Positions 9,313 to 18,985 of a stretch of DNA of 22,501 bases are shown here, piece by piece (the stretch's first letter is position 1; each line of letters starts with the position of its first letter). The notes below the pieces were generated by a model. That model saw nothing but the letters and a program-made list of their open reading frames with translations. It did no database searches and was not told where the DNA came from. Source of the stretch: Priapulus caudatus (taxonomy: Eukaryota; Priapulida; Priapulimorpha; Priapulimorphida; Priapulidae); contig NW_014577491.1 of assembly GCF_000485595.1 (NCBI RefSeq), positions 16,974-39,474 of the forward strand. The letters are read 5' to 3'. A program made the position numbers and the translations under genes.

Positions 9313-9650
9313 TGCTTGACCGTCTCAGTATCCCCCCCCCCCCTACTGCAGATTTCGCCCCCTGCTCACTCTGCTTTGCGTACACGCGTCTGACAACAGT
9401 AGTCAGTGGCCAGTAGCTGTGCAGTGTTCTGTTGTACCCAGGTGCACGTGGTTTTCTTTTCAGTTACATGAATATTTTAACTTTATGCTGTGTCACTTTA
9501 CATGGAGTTATAATATTATATAGACAACATTTGCTCGTTCTATACGGGTATACTTCTGCTATGTATAGTTGTCCAGCCGAATTTGTGTGTTCGCGCATAA
9601 CTAAGAAGAACGTCCGCATCTAGAGGGAAAACGTAAATATATTTGCAAGA
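9313..9650. other. Intergenic stretch with a C homopolymer
   Basis: A run of about 13 C lies at 9332-9344. Nothing else is recognised; the short frames on both strands show no domain or motif. Confidence 0.6.
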
Positions 9651-9651
9651 C

Positions 9652-9760
9652 ATCAAGCACGTCTGGAGGTGGTTCCTGGCTGAAACTAAAATTTTAAGAA
9701 AGTTAAAAAATTTATAAAATTTATAAAAAATTCTATTCAATTAATAAGATTGAGTACAGA
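9652..9760 (+). repeat. Dispersed repeat, copy 3 of 3
   Basis: ATCAAGCACGTCTGGAGGTG followed by GTTCCTGGCTGAAACTAAAA and an A/T-rich tail ending TTCAATTAATAAGATTGAGT aligns with copy 1. Confidence 0.65.
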
Positions 9761-9807
9761 TTACATGATAACATGCACGACGTGTGAATCACTGTGTATT
9801 AACCAAA

Positions 9808-9996
9808 ATGGCGCAAGTATGCCGAAATGCCGATTACAAGCATCTGGGACTCCTAAACATTGATTCTGTGTTCGGAAATCCCACCTCGGGGAAATGCTTT
9901 GTATCTTTACTTTTTGGACTGTTTAGTATGGTACTTCTTGGCCATTCAAACTGCGGGAACACTTCACGGAAAGGCCTCTATGTAGGTTCGTATTAA
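9808..9996 (+). CDS. Possible 62-residue membrane microprotein (hypothetical)
   Basis: An ATG in good context (CCAAAATGGCG) opens a 62-codon frame to TAA at 9994-9996. The predicted protein has a hydrophilic start (MAQVCRNADYKHLGLLN), a hydrophobic middle (FVSLLFGLFSMVLL) and a short Gly/Ser/Tyr tail. I recognise no family. A frame of this length can arise by chance, and there is no second line of support. It could equally be a single exon with the donor GTAGGT near 9980. Confidence 0.18.
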   Translation: MAQVCRNADYKHLGLLNIDSVFGNPTSGKCFVSLLFGLFSMVLLGHSNCGNTSRKGLYVGSY

Positions 9997-10179
9997 AATT
10001 TCACTTTCATTTCAATTCAATCAATTCATTTTATTATTTATAAGTTTTTGACTTTTTATTTAATGGACTGATCTTTTGAATTTCTATTATTTTTTATTCT
10101 TTGGATGCGATGGGCATTGAGATGGCATGGCGATTGGGATGCGCATGGCATGGGAAATGGCATCGGGATAGGATTGCGT

Positions 10180-10605
10180 ATCCGGACAACTACGCACTGA
10201 ACAATTACCCGCCGGACAATTACTCCCCGGAAGAAAAACATTAACCACCAGGACAATACTCACCAGGACGATTACACAAGCTACCACGCAGGAGCAATTA
10301 ACCCACCAGGACAACGCCACCCGAAATACCACCGCATACCCAGCGGACAATTACCCACGCGGACAATTACCCACAGGACAATTAACCCACCCGGACACAT
10401 GTACACGGAATCCACCAGGGACACATTTACCCACACGGACAATTCACCGCAAACGCACCGGACAATTCCCACCGGCACATTACCCGGACAATTCACCCAC
10501 CAGGACAATTACCCACCCGACAATTTACCGCTACCAGGTGTACAATTACCCACCAGGACAATACCCCCACCCCGGACGAATTACCCTAGCCCGCCCCCAC
10601 ACACA
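10180..10605 (+). repeat. Degenerate minisatellite of GGACAATTACCCAC type
   Basis: About twenty imperfect copies of a 16-20 bp unit (consensus near CCACCAGGACAATTACC) run through the region, with many 1-2 base indels. Read in frame the unit gives P-x-D-N-Y-P-P or P-G-Q-L-P-T-R-T-I patterns, but no frame stays open throughout. It is preceded by a second low-complexity stretch (about 10100-10165) rich in GGCATGGGAA-like motifs. Confidence 0.8.
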
Positions 10606-10671
10606 CCTACAGGTATGATGATCACTAACCGGACCAACTTCATGGATTTTCATTAACTTCAAGCTCTCAAC

Positions 10672-10765
10672 ATTCGCTGATACTGCCGATATTTTGCACT
10701 TATTTGCGACATTTTTGCGATGCACCCTATTTTGAAGTTCATATCGGCAAGTATCGGCCCTTCAA
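10672..10765. repeat. Small inverted-repeat element
   Basis: GCTGATACTGCCGATATTTT near 10677 pairs imperfectly with CATATCGGCAAGTATCGGCC near 10740. The spacing is about 45 bp. It may be a short MITE remnant. Confidence 0.45.
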
Positions 10766-11370
10766 CACTGCCGCATCAGCAGCGGAGCGAAGCGCCAGCC
10801 ACCAATGCACAACGTACATGTCTAGACATTTTTCTGCGTCGCTTTAATAGCAGATGAATAACATTCACAGTTTATTCGTGGGCCGAGCGTTGCTCGCACG
10901 CGCCTGTGATCGTCGCTGGTAATTGGCAGTCGCCGCGTCGCGTTATTCTTGTAGTGTTGTTCTTGTACTTCTTCCAAGTAAATTTATTGTAGTTAAGGTT
11001 GATACGCGCTACTTGCAAACTCGGCGTAAAGTCAAGAAACCAGCAAGCGTACGCGACACCCACTGTAATTACCTTTCCGTTACAATTACAGTAACACTTT
11101 GCCCTACGCGACAGTGCTTGGCGCGATACTCCGCGCTGGCGTTCGCTCCCGCGCCTAATCGCTCGCATGCTCGAGTGCCATCTGTGCGATTCCTCACGCT
11201 CGGCGTATCCTACAGTAGCCGTTCGATTTATCGATTGCCTGATGAATTGCAGTGCTGTTCCCCTTCGGAGCGTTTTGTTAAATAATTCAGGATTTATTGA
11301 ATACATCATTAGATGTATTATTAGCGAGTAATAAGTAATGGAAAATTATGTGTTTTCTATTAACTGTCCA
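10766..11370. other. GC-richer intergenic block, no gene recognised
   Basis: The stretch is richer in CpG than its surroundings and has an open frame on each strand (about 120 codons on +, 145 codons on -), but neither translation shows a recognisable domain and they overlap each other. A 9-bp stem (ACTGTAATT/AATTACAGT, 11062-11092) with a 13-base loop is present. It could be the body of an unrecognised retroelement or LTR. Confidence 0.4.
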
Positions 11371-11832
11371 GTCACTACCTGTGTATCACATAAAAACTAA
11401 AATCTGTATACATTTCCAAAAAGAGTAATTTGTGCCAAGTAAACAATGATTTAAAAAGCCTCATGGATTAGATGACAATTTTCATTATGGAGATTTTAAG
11501 ACAACTTTATTCTACAATTCTATTCATTACCGACAAGCATTCAGAATGCCATTGTTTTCATTTTTGCCGCACTTGTTCTAAATTATTGTTACTAACCTTC
11601 ATAATGTGAGAAGGGATGTACAATTATCCTCAAATATTACAGTACTTCCGACCAGTGGCCAGATTACAGCCCTTTAAAAGCAATTTTATGTATCACGCTG
11701 TCGAAAAATTGACAATTTAAGTAACGTTATATTTTTTTGCCGAGTAAACTAGGTGATGTAATTAGTTCCAGTGTGGTGGTCAAAATTGCTGGGTATAATT
11801 ATCTGATATCGAATTCCTACATAAATATAAAA
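11370..11832 (+). repeat. Upstream region of the transporter gene, copy A of a duplicated segment
   Basis: Two blocks match the sequence after the gap: 11378-11480 corresponds to 12370-12460, and about 11481-11810 corresponds to 13142-13455. The matches are broken by many small indels on both sides. The block ends at a single N (11833), which may mark an assembly join. No promoter element is convincing. Confidence 0.75.
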
Positions 11833-11912
11833 NCAGCGATAACGTTACATTCGGCAACTGCGCATCCACACAATAACGCGGAGCTATAGAAGCGGCGCTG
11901 ACACAGACGACT

Positions 11913-12111
11913 ATGACCAAGACAGTAGCGCCTCCGGATGGAGGCTGGGGCTGGGTTGTCGCCGGCGCCTCGGGCACCATCCTCGGCCTCACGTGGGGAC
12001 AGCAGAAGGCGTACGGCATCTTTATGCTTGACATCATGGAGCGGCTTGGCACGGACGTGCAAGAGACATCAACGATACTCGGCGTCGCAATAGCAATCTC
12101 CCTGCTCATAG
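11913..12111 (+). CDS. SLC16/MCT-like transporter, exon 1
   Basis: From ATG at 11913 the exon encodes MTKTVAPPDGGWGWVVAGAS and on through TM1 to LLIG. The PDGGWGWVV motif at the start of TM1 is the conserved signature of the monocarboxylate transporter (SLC16) family, plasma-membrane 12-TM carriers of the major facilitator superfamily. The second half (STILGVAIAISLLIG) is TM2. The donor AG/GTAAAC follows base 12111 and leaves phase 1. The 5'UTR probably covers at least 11834-11912. The substrate cannot be told from this; sequence features resemble the orphan MCT members rather than proton-linked MCT1-4. The next exon is expected to start in or after the N gap. Confidence 0.88.
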
Positions 12112-12148
12112 GTAAACTGTCAAATGTCGCTCAAATGACGCATCTGTT

Positions 12149-12356
12149 NNNNNNNNNNNNNNNNNNNNNNNNNNNNNNNNNNNNNNNNNNNNNNNNNNNN
12201 NNNNNNNNNNNNNNNNNNNNNNNNNNNNNNNNNNNNNNNNNNNNNNNNNNNNNNNNNNNNNNNNNNNNNNNNNNNNNNNNNNNNNNNNNNNNNNNNNNNN
12301 NNNNNNNNNNNNNNNNNNNNNNNNNNNNNNNNNNNNNNNNNNNNNNNNNNNNNNNN
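12149..12356. other. Assembly gap (208 N)
   Basis: A run of N. The missing short MCT exon (loop after TM2 and TM3, about 140-150 bp in the family) may lie here. Confidence 0.99.
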
Positions 12357-12460
12357 ACATTTATCACTACCTGTATCAGCATACAAACTAAAAATCTTGT
12401 ATGACATTCAGAGATGGCAATGTGAAAAACAATTGATTTAAAACCTCATATTAGACAATT

Positions 12461-13137
12461 TGTAACACAGAATTAATAGTAAACGAGTAATAATAATTGT
12501 AATGTTATTAAGAACGTTAATGAGGTAAGGTAGTCGACTTGACCCGCGCGTAGTCGACTTGACCCGCGCAGCGTGATTGGGTGGGTCGTAAAGGGCGTAG
12601 CCGCGACCCACAAGTAAGAAACGCGTGGTTCAAGCGACACGCGTTAACGAACGGAGAGTAGTCGCGCCGTAACGCAGCCAATAACAGTCACGCGAATTAA
12701 TTGGGCATGCTTGACCGAACTGGGACACCGACCTATAATAAGCAGTGAGGCTAGAACCAGATGAGAGTAGCCGTCACTATAAGAACTATGTTTTAGTGAA
12801 ATAAGAGGGCTCACTCTCTCGCAGTTTTTTGCATAGCCGACGACAACGTTACCTACACCGTTCTTTTAGTTTTTCATCACTGACCACTGCAACCTCAAAC
12901 TATGTAAGTTATGCTTTTGTATTGCCGCGTACCTTCTGTATACATCGTTTATAGAGTACTCCGTAATTAAAGATGGTCCATACCTGTATACGTAAAACGC
13001 GTGTCGCAGCCAAATTTTGTAGATTAAGCGGCGCCGCCGCGATACTCTCTTAACTAATATACCGTAGTCACGAAACATACGATCACGGATAACACAATCG
13101 AGCATTTAAGAGCTATGAGTATAAAGTAAACGTTACA
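12461..13137. mobile_element. Probable solo LTR, 677 bp
   Basis: The element starts TGTAAC and ends GTTACA, the short inverted TG...CA form of LTRs, and is flanked by CAATT on both sides (12456-12460 and 13138-13142), a 5-bp target duplication. The equivalent position in copy A (11480/11481) is an empty site. A TATAATAAG box at 12734-12742 followed by a plausible transcription start region suits an LTR promoter. A 20-bp unit, GTAGTCGACTTGACCCGCGC, is tandemly doubled at 12530-12569. No internal retroviral genes are present. Gypsy or BEL/Pao are possible sources. Confidence 0.65.
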
Positions 13138-13471
13138 CAATTCAGTTATGATTTTAAAACTTTATTCACAATTCTATTCATTACACAAGCATTCAAGAAT
13201 GACAAGTTGTTTTTTCATTTTTGGCCGCAGCTTGTCTAAATTATTGTTTATAAACTATTCATAAGTGAAGAAGGCGGACTGTACATATGCAATATACAGT
13301 ACTTCACACAGTGGGCAGATTACATGCCGCTTTAAAAAGCAATTTTATGTATCAGCGGCTGTGACAAATTGACAAATTAAGTACGTAGTCAGTTTTTTGC
13401 AGTAAACTAGTGATGATTGCCATGCTGGTTCAAATTGCTGATAAAATCTTCATCCATCCTACCAAAAATAT

Positions 13472-13888
13472 AAGCTAGGAAAAATGCAGAAGATAGATGA
13501 GCGGCTTTTAGAATAATGGCGTCCAAATGGCACTATTTTGGCATCAAAAATAAAAACGACTGTGGGGCGGGGGCATGCCCCCCCCCCGCACTTCACACAA
13601 GTATTAACACTCTGTAAATAAATTTCTTGGTAAATCAGTATATTCACGATCGACTTACACACACACGCTACGTCACACAGACACGCAACGCACGCACACA
13701 GGCCAGCCCACATATACGCACACACGCACAAACAGTTACATAACATAACGTACATGGCCAAGAGCAATCTCAACCGCGTCCATGGACAAGTGGGCTGCCT
13801 AGTCGCACGCGCTTAAATCGAGATGACGCCATCCTTCGCTCGATCAAGGTCCAACTAGACACCAACACGTATATATATATATATATAA
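13472..13888. other. Extra sequence in copy B, no gene
   Basis: The stretch has no counterpart in copy A. It holds a G/C homopolymer pair around a GCATGC core (13562-13589), a CA/ACGC-rich tract (about 13658-13735) and a TA microsatellite (13870-13887). It may be a MITE fragment plus simple repeats; a single N in copy A prevents exact comparison. Confidence 0.55.
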
Positions 13889-14004
13889 CAGCGATAACGT
13901 TACATTCGGCAACTGCGCATCCACACAATAACGCGGAGCTATAGAAGCGGCGCTGACAGCATGGAAGGGGGTGGGAGCGAGCAGGCGCGCGCGCCCAGAC
14001 GACT

Positions 14005-14223
14005 ATGACCAGACAGCGTAGCGCCTTCTCGGATAGAGGCTGGGGGGCTGGGTCTGTCAGCCGGCGGCTGCGGCACCATCCTCGGCTCAACGTGGGAACA
14101 GCAGAAAGGCGTACGCATTCTTTATGGGGCTTGACATGCAAAAATGGAGCGGCTTGCACGGCGACGTGGCAAGAGAACATCACGATACTCGGCGTCCGCA
14201 ATAGCAATGCTCCCTGCTCATTA
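14005..14223 (+). pseudogene. Indel-ridden copy of MCT exon 1
   Basis: The sequence matches 11913-12111 base for base over short runs but carries roughly twenty single-base insertions or deletions, so the reading frame breaks within the first ten codons and the PDGGWGW motif is lost in any one frame. The preceding 5'UTR is identical to copy A over about 70 bp (13889-13957), then has a 36-bp insertion. Differences are nearly all indels, few are substitutions, which looks more like raw-read error than decay. It may be a pseudogene, an alternative haplotype or gap-fill noise. Confidence 0.7.
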
Positions 14224-14345
14224 GGTAAACTGTCAAATGTCGCTCAATAACGCATGGCTGTTCGCAGCGTTATCGTAAACAATATGTCTCCGAGAACAAA
14301 GGAGTCATCTGGTGCTAGCGAGTCTGTCCCTGTGGACAAAAATTA

Positions 14346-15069
14346 TGTCACACAAAGCAAATAAAACTTTAATTAATGCTAGAAGATGTAATCTATCGCG
14401 TATCGGCGTGCAGTGAGATATCTTAAGAGCGCGTTTTCACGGCGGAACGTTTTTGGCCCGAGCCTATTAGCCCGCCGCCATTATTTGCTCGAGCCGAGCG
14501 TTTCACACGGACGTTTTTGGCCTGAGCCTATTATGGCCCGTACGCAGATTTGTCCGATCGAAAACGTCGTAAGCATAACGACCACAACCCCAAAGGAACC
14601 CGACCACATACCTAACCCAGGGCCCCGAGCCAAAATTTTAGCACAAGCGCTGTTCCGAAACGTAGAGCGTAGAATCGAGTTGAGGCGGTAGATGCCGCGA
14701 GTGTCGAACGTGTACTTCGACGAAATAAAGTCCAAAACAGTATAAAAATTCGCAAAAAATTTGATCAGGATGCACGTTTTCAGATTGATAATTAACACTC
14801 GAAAACCGTACAGCTAAGGGCACTCCTGAATCGGTAAACAACGCCAATCTCGCGACATACTGCTAAAAGAGTATCTGTTTTTGAGATATCTGGTGCAATA
14901 AAATTTATTTGAATTTGGAAATTTGATATTTGACAGACGTATCTCACTTGCGTACTGTGAGCTCAAAGCCGGCCCGAGCCCAAATTTGGCCGCGAGCCAA
15001 AATCTAGAGCCCGATTTGCTCGAGCGCACCATGACCGTGTGAAATGGGGCGACCTTTGTCACACAAAGC
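14346..15069. mobile_element. Possible insertion flanked by 13-bp direct repeats
   Basis: TGTCACACAAAGC occurs at 14346-14358 and 15057-15069. The interval is rich in GGCCCGAGCC/GAGCCAAA motifs placed in both orientations near its ends (14455-14560 and 14970-15015), and TTTCACACGG near 14508 faces CCGTGTGAAA near 15035. The arrangement suggests a degraded inverted-repeat transposon; the family is not known. Confidence 0.45.
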
Positions 15070-16065
15070 GCCTGTGAAATTTACTCGTATGTTTGCTCTG
15101 GCAGCTCACGCCAACCACGTAGCCGCACGTACGCCACGCCGCACGCACGCAGCTACGCGCAACCACACTACGTACGTAGCGCACGCACGCACGCACGCGA
15201 CGCTCTAACACACACATGCCTATATATATCATATATAGAGGAGGGTATATATATATAGCTCTAATTCGCAGAGCCGCCACGAGAATTCTTGTGGTACACG
15301 ATTTGACACAGGAAATTGCGAGCTCATCGAGGATTACTATCTGCTTTGGCGTTGATGCCTCGGCTATTGTTTCACAGCAGCCTCTTCTCATTAATCACAC
15401 TCACCGCGTTTGGTGTAAGTCGTAGGTAGTGGTTAACAGCCAGGCGGAAACACAATTAAACCCACTTGCTCGGTTTTTTTAATTTACCTGACTGCCGCTA
15501 ATCAAAACAGAGCCGCGCTAATCTTTAATTGGCATCTTTATTTGCAAGAACTTAATTATTTTTTGGTTAATAAAGACGGGGTACCGTATAGGCCATTGTA
15601 TAATAAACTATAATACCTCATGGCAGGCAGGGCAGTAAAGTAAATTGAGCAATGGTGCATGCTCGGTGTACTACGGTAGGCCATTGAGCGTAATATTTAA
15701 ATTATATATGTATATATATGTAACTAAATATATATATATATAGATAAATAATATTTGATAGATATGGCGGACCTCATCTAGATACAAGGTTACACTATAT
15801 ATATACACTATATATATCATATAATACTACTACCTATTATATTAACAATTCGTGGCCAAAAGGCACGTCGTACTCACTGAATTCGTACCAAAAACTATCA
15901 TAAGGGTACTGTTCTATAGTCTATTGAGTCATATAGTTCATTTATTTTCCAAATTCGCGCAAGCATGCAACTTGTTATAAAACAGACGATCATGTAAAAC
16001 ACGCGCACACACTAAATCGCCGGGTTCTTCACGACTGTGGTCCATGTGTGCTTTTTGGTGCGGGC
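15070..16065. other. Intron sequence with simple repeats
   Basis: An ACGC/CGCA-rich tract lies at about 15125-15200 and several AT-rich tracts with (TA)n runs at 15217-15260 and 15695-15830. No coding exon resembling the missing MCT segment is seen. Confidence 0.6.
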
Positions 16066-16236
16066 TTTGGGTCCGTGGATGGGCTTCGAGGGGGTCCGTG
16101 GATGGGGCTTCAGGGGGTCCGTGATTGGCTTCAAAGGGGGTCCGTGGATGGGCTTCAAGGGGTCCGTGGATGGGCTTCAGGGGTCCGTGGATGGGCTTCA
16201 GGGGGGTCCGTGATGGGCTTCAGGGGGGTCCGTGAA
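16066..16236 (+). repeat. 22-bp minisatellite in the transporter intron
   Basis: About seven to eight copies of GGGTCCGTGGATGGGCTTCA plus GG, varying by 1-2 bases, lie in tandem. Confidence 0.92.
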
Positions 16237-16362
16237 ACCCAATATGTATGCCAAAATTGTGTGTTTATGTGCTTATCGTGTATTTTTCTGAGAGGGGTCT
16301 GTAGCTTCAGCCCAGAATTTCTCAAAGGGTCCACGACTCAAAAGAAGATTAAGAAGCCACTG
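16237..16362. mobile_element. hAT-like 3' terminal fragment
   Basis: The sequence ends AAGATTAAGAAGCCACTG (16345-16362); its reverse complement starts CAGTGGCTTCTTAATCTT, close to the CAGTGGTTCTTAA ends widespread among hAT elements. The GGGTCCACGACTCAAAA just inside is also typical. No matching left end was found, so the element is truncated or its left side is the minisatellite. Confidence 0.5.
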
Positions 16363-16481
16363 CACGGAATAGAACCCCAGAAACAAAAAAAAACCAAAGA
16401 AGCCAAGGAAAACACACCGAAACGACTCTCACTGACCATCTTTAACGACAACTTTTCCTCAGCTTCTCGTGTTTCTCACAG

Positions 16482-17317
16482 GTGTCGGTAACGGCCTGTG
16501 CGTGATCCCAGGTTCAGTCTCACGAGCGATTACTTCGATAAGCGCGCGGCGACAGCTTCGGGCATTGTCGTCGCCGGTGCCGGGGTCGGCGGCCTCGTCC
16601 TGCCGCTCATCACTAACGCACTCGTCGCTGAGTACACTTACACGGGCGCCAGCCTCATCAATGGCGCCATCGTGCTGCACTCGGTCGCATGTGCTGCCCT
16701 CCTGCGGCCGCTGCCGACCCGCGCTGCAACACGAACCGACGCTGGCGTGACCTTCACGCGCGTAGAGACGGCGCCAAGCGCAGACGATCTCACCGCGGTA
16801 GCAGACGTCGTCGCTAAGCAACAGCCGCGCCACGCGTTCAGGTGGTCGGCGCTCGCCGACGCGCGTTTCTGGGTGTTCACTCTCTGTATGTGTCTGCTCA
16901 ACTTCGGTTTATTCAACATCGCCGTCTACCTGCCGATCAAGAGCATCGAGATTGGAGGCGAGGACGCAAACACAGCCCTCGCTGTCAGCTTGTCCAGCGC
17001 CACTGACACGCTGGCGCGCATCCTTCTCTGCACGGTACTGTGGGACAGCAAGCGCTTCCGCGGAATCTACACCCGCCAGATGGGGTTCGTGATTGCCATG
17101 GCGGGCGCTGGAGTGCTGATGTCGCTGGCGGCGGTCGTGGATCAACAATGGTCATTTCTCGTGTGGAGCGCCGCGACGGGGTTTTTCATCGGAGGCGCGC
17201 TGTCACCGACGTTCGTTATGATGAAGCAGATAGCGGGAGCCGACGCGTTCGCCGACTCGCTGGCGGTCGACTTCCTGCTGGAGGGTCCCGTCACCTTCGT
17301 GGCGCCCATCTTGTTAG
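16482..17317 (+). CDS. SLC16/MCT-like transporter, long internal exon (with apparent frameshift)
   Basis: The acceptor TTTCTCACAG ends at 16481 and the exon starts in phase 1, as exon 1 requires. It encodes GVGNGLCVIPGSV (TM4), then SDYFDKRAATASGIVVAGAG (loop and TM5), TM6, a short cytoplasmic loop of about 60 residues, and TM7-TM11 (ARFWVFTLCMCLLNF, ALAVSLSSATDTLARILLCT, MGFVIAMAGAGVLMSLAAVV, FLVWSAATGFFIGGALSPTF, LLEGPVTFVAPILLG). The (D)YFxKRxxxAxGxxxAGxxxG motif is the second SLC16 signature. The frame shifts by one base near 16517-16520, between GSV and the SDYF motif; one missing base would restore it. The donor AG/GTGAGC follows 17317, again phase 1. The final exon, with TM12 and the C-terminal tail, is not found to 22501. 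Confidence 0.88.
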
Positions 17318-18161
17318 GTGAGCGAGCGACCGGNGGATGGTCCACGCTGAGACGTCAGCTAGGGGCTGACCTCCCTGTTGATGATTCTTCTCCACCTTTC
17401 TCGATCGGCCGTATCGTCCTCCGTTACTCCCAACCTTCTCATCGCCGCCTCCACTCCATCCCTCCACCTGTGACGTTGCCAATATATATATATTTTGACA
17501 AGGCGAGATAGGATATATATTTGTCATTATTCATATTTCATTATTCATCATCATTGTCATAACTCCTGATAAATATATACATTATATATATATATATATA
17601 TATACTTTGGGTGATTTACCGTGTATGATAACTATCAACTGGCGTTTTCAATACCTTTTCGTCTGTCTTTTTATTGTATATAATTTAATATAATGTATTT
17701 AATATAATGCACTTGGAACTTGGATGCTTTTAATTCAGACTTATTAATTGTTACTATTTTTTCACATTTACAACCAACGTTAAATGTGCGTGCGTGCGTA
17801 CATCGGTAAGCATGAGTGATGGCACTCAATATACATCTGTGAGTCTGTGGCGTAGACAGGTCCTCAGTTGTGGGGGGGATGATTTCGCTGTTACTTCCAT
17901 CATAATGTATATGAAGAGTGTGCGCGAGTAGCGCACACCGCGAGCGCTTTGGCGCAAAGCCCTTAATGGGTGGGGTCCAGGGGCCCGCCCTAGGGATCTA
18001 AGCTCTTGGATTTTAGCAATTTAGAACCTTCAAGATGGTCGTTTTTGAGGTAATTTAAAAAAATCGATATTGTAAGTGCAATTTTGTGAATTCGAGGGTA
18101 ATTTTTTTCTTTGGATCCCAGAGGTTTAATAACACCCCCCTCCCCCACACACACACACAAC
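17318..18161. other. Downstream intron or intergenic stretch
   Basis: A single N is at 17334. A (TA)n run spans 17583-17603. Sequence around 17890-18000 (GCGCGAGTAGCGC, GGTGGGGTCCAGGGGCCCGC) resembles internal parts of non-autonomous DNA transposons. No exon for the transporter C-terminus is recognised. Confidence 0.5.
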
Positions 18162-18324
18162 CAGTGGCGGATCTAGAAGTGAATTCTAGGGGGGGGGGCG
18201 AATCATGCGAGCTCAAGGGCACGAAGTGCGCACTGTGTGGAATTGTTAAAAAGTTGCAATCTAAAAGCAATCAATTTTAGAAATCTAAAAGCTATCAGCA
18301 ACCCTAACCCTATCTACGCCCCTG
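18162..18324. mobile_element. MITE with CAGTGGCGG/CGCCCCTG ends
   Basis: It starts CAGTGGCGGATCTAG and ends CTATCTACGCCCCTG; the ends match in inverted orientation at 11 of 15 positions. It includes a run of nine to ten G near 18190 and a CCCTAACCCTA stub next to the right end. No clear target duplication is visible. Confidence 0.5.
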
Positions 18325-18398
18325 TCAGATGAACTCAAATTTGACGTTTGATATGCATACAAATATTCATAATCATAACCTTTGTTAGCAGTACTCTA

Positions 18399-18643
18399 CA
18401 GGCGCCGCGGAACGATTTTTGAAGTGGGGGTGCTAAATTTGTTACGCTCGACAGTGGCCAATGCAGGATTTCGAGGAGGGTGGTAAGAAACATGCGGGGG
18501 TATGCGGGTCCTCCCCCAGAAAATTTTGAATCCCCCATTTTCCTCCTGAAAGTAGGGGGGAATGATTGTACACGCCATCCCCCCACGTCAATAAGTGGGG
18601 GGGATGCATCCCCCCCCCATCCCCCCCGCTATCTACGCCCCTG
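18399..18643. mobile_element. Second MITE-like fragment with poly-G/C tracts
   Basis: The left boundary CAGGCGCCGCGGAACG and right boundary CTATCTACGCCCCTG suit one of the CAGGGGCG-ended elements. Inside are several G7-C9 homopolymers. The match between the two ends is weak, so it may be two fragments. Confidence 0.4.
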
Positions 18644-18675
18644 TCTGTGACTGTCGGTCCCTCACTTGCTCATGA

Positions 18676-18985
18676 CTTGCTCATGACTCGGTCGGTCAGT
18701 AGATCTGTCGGTCTGTACATATGCCTATCAATCTATCAGTCCGTCCTTCCGTTCGTCCGTCCGTCCTTCCGTTCGGCCGTCCGTCCCTCCGTCTGTCTAT
18801 CTATCTTAATGTCTATCGGTTTGTCTGTCTGTCCGTCCGTCCGTCCCTCCGACCGCGCGCCTGTCCATCTGTATGTCTGTCGGTCTGCCTGTATGTCCGT
18901 CCGTCCGTCCGCACGTACGTCCGCACATAAGTTCGTCAGTCGCTACGTACGTATGTTCGTCCGTCCGCCTGCTTGCTTGTATATC
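18676..18985. repeat. Tetranucleotide microsatellite (TCCG/TCTG/TCTA)
   Basis: Imperfect TCCGTCCGTCCG, TCTGTCTG and TCTATCTA runs follow one another. The open frame here (serine/valine/arginine/proline-rich) only reflects the repeat. Confidence 0.9.

Larger units (their letters stand above)
12357..14262 (+). repeat. Copy B of the transporter 5' segment, with insertions
   Basis: It aligns in order with 11370-12148: 12370-12460, then a 677-bp insertion, then 13142-13455, then about 420 bp of extra sequence, then 13889-14262, which matches the 5'UTR, exon 1 and the start of intron 1. The copy lies after the gap in the same orientation. Confidence 0.8.

Noticed and set aside
10872-11309. 145-codon minus-strand frame and an overlapping 120-codon plus-strand frame
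   Set aside because: Both are open over the same GC-richer DNA, with no domain, splice or start context favouring either.
11808-11820. GATATCGAATTCCT resembling a cloning-vector polylinker at the start of the clean transporter segment
   Set aside because: The match is short, the vector sequence does not continue on either side, and copy B has related sequence at the same place.
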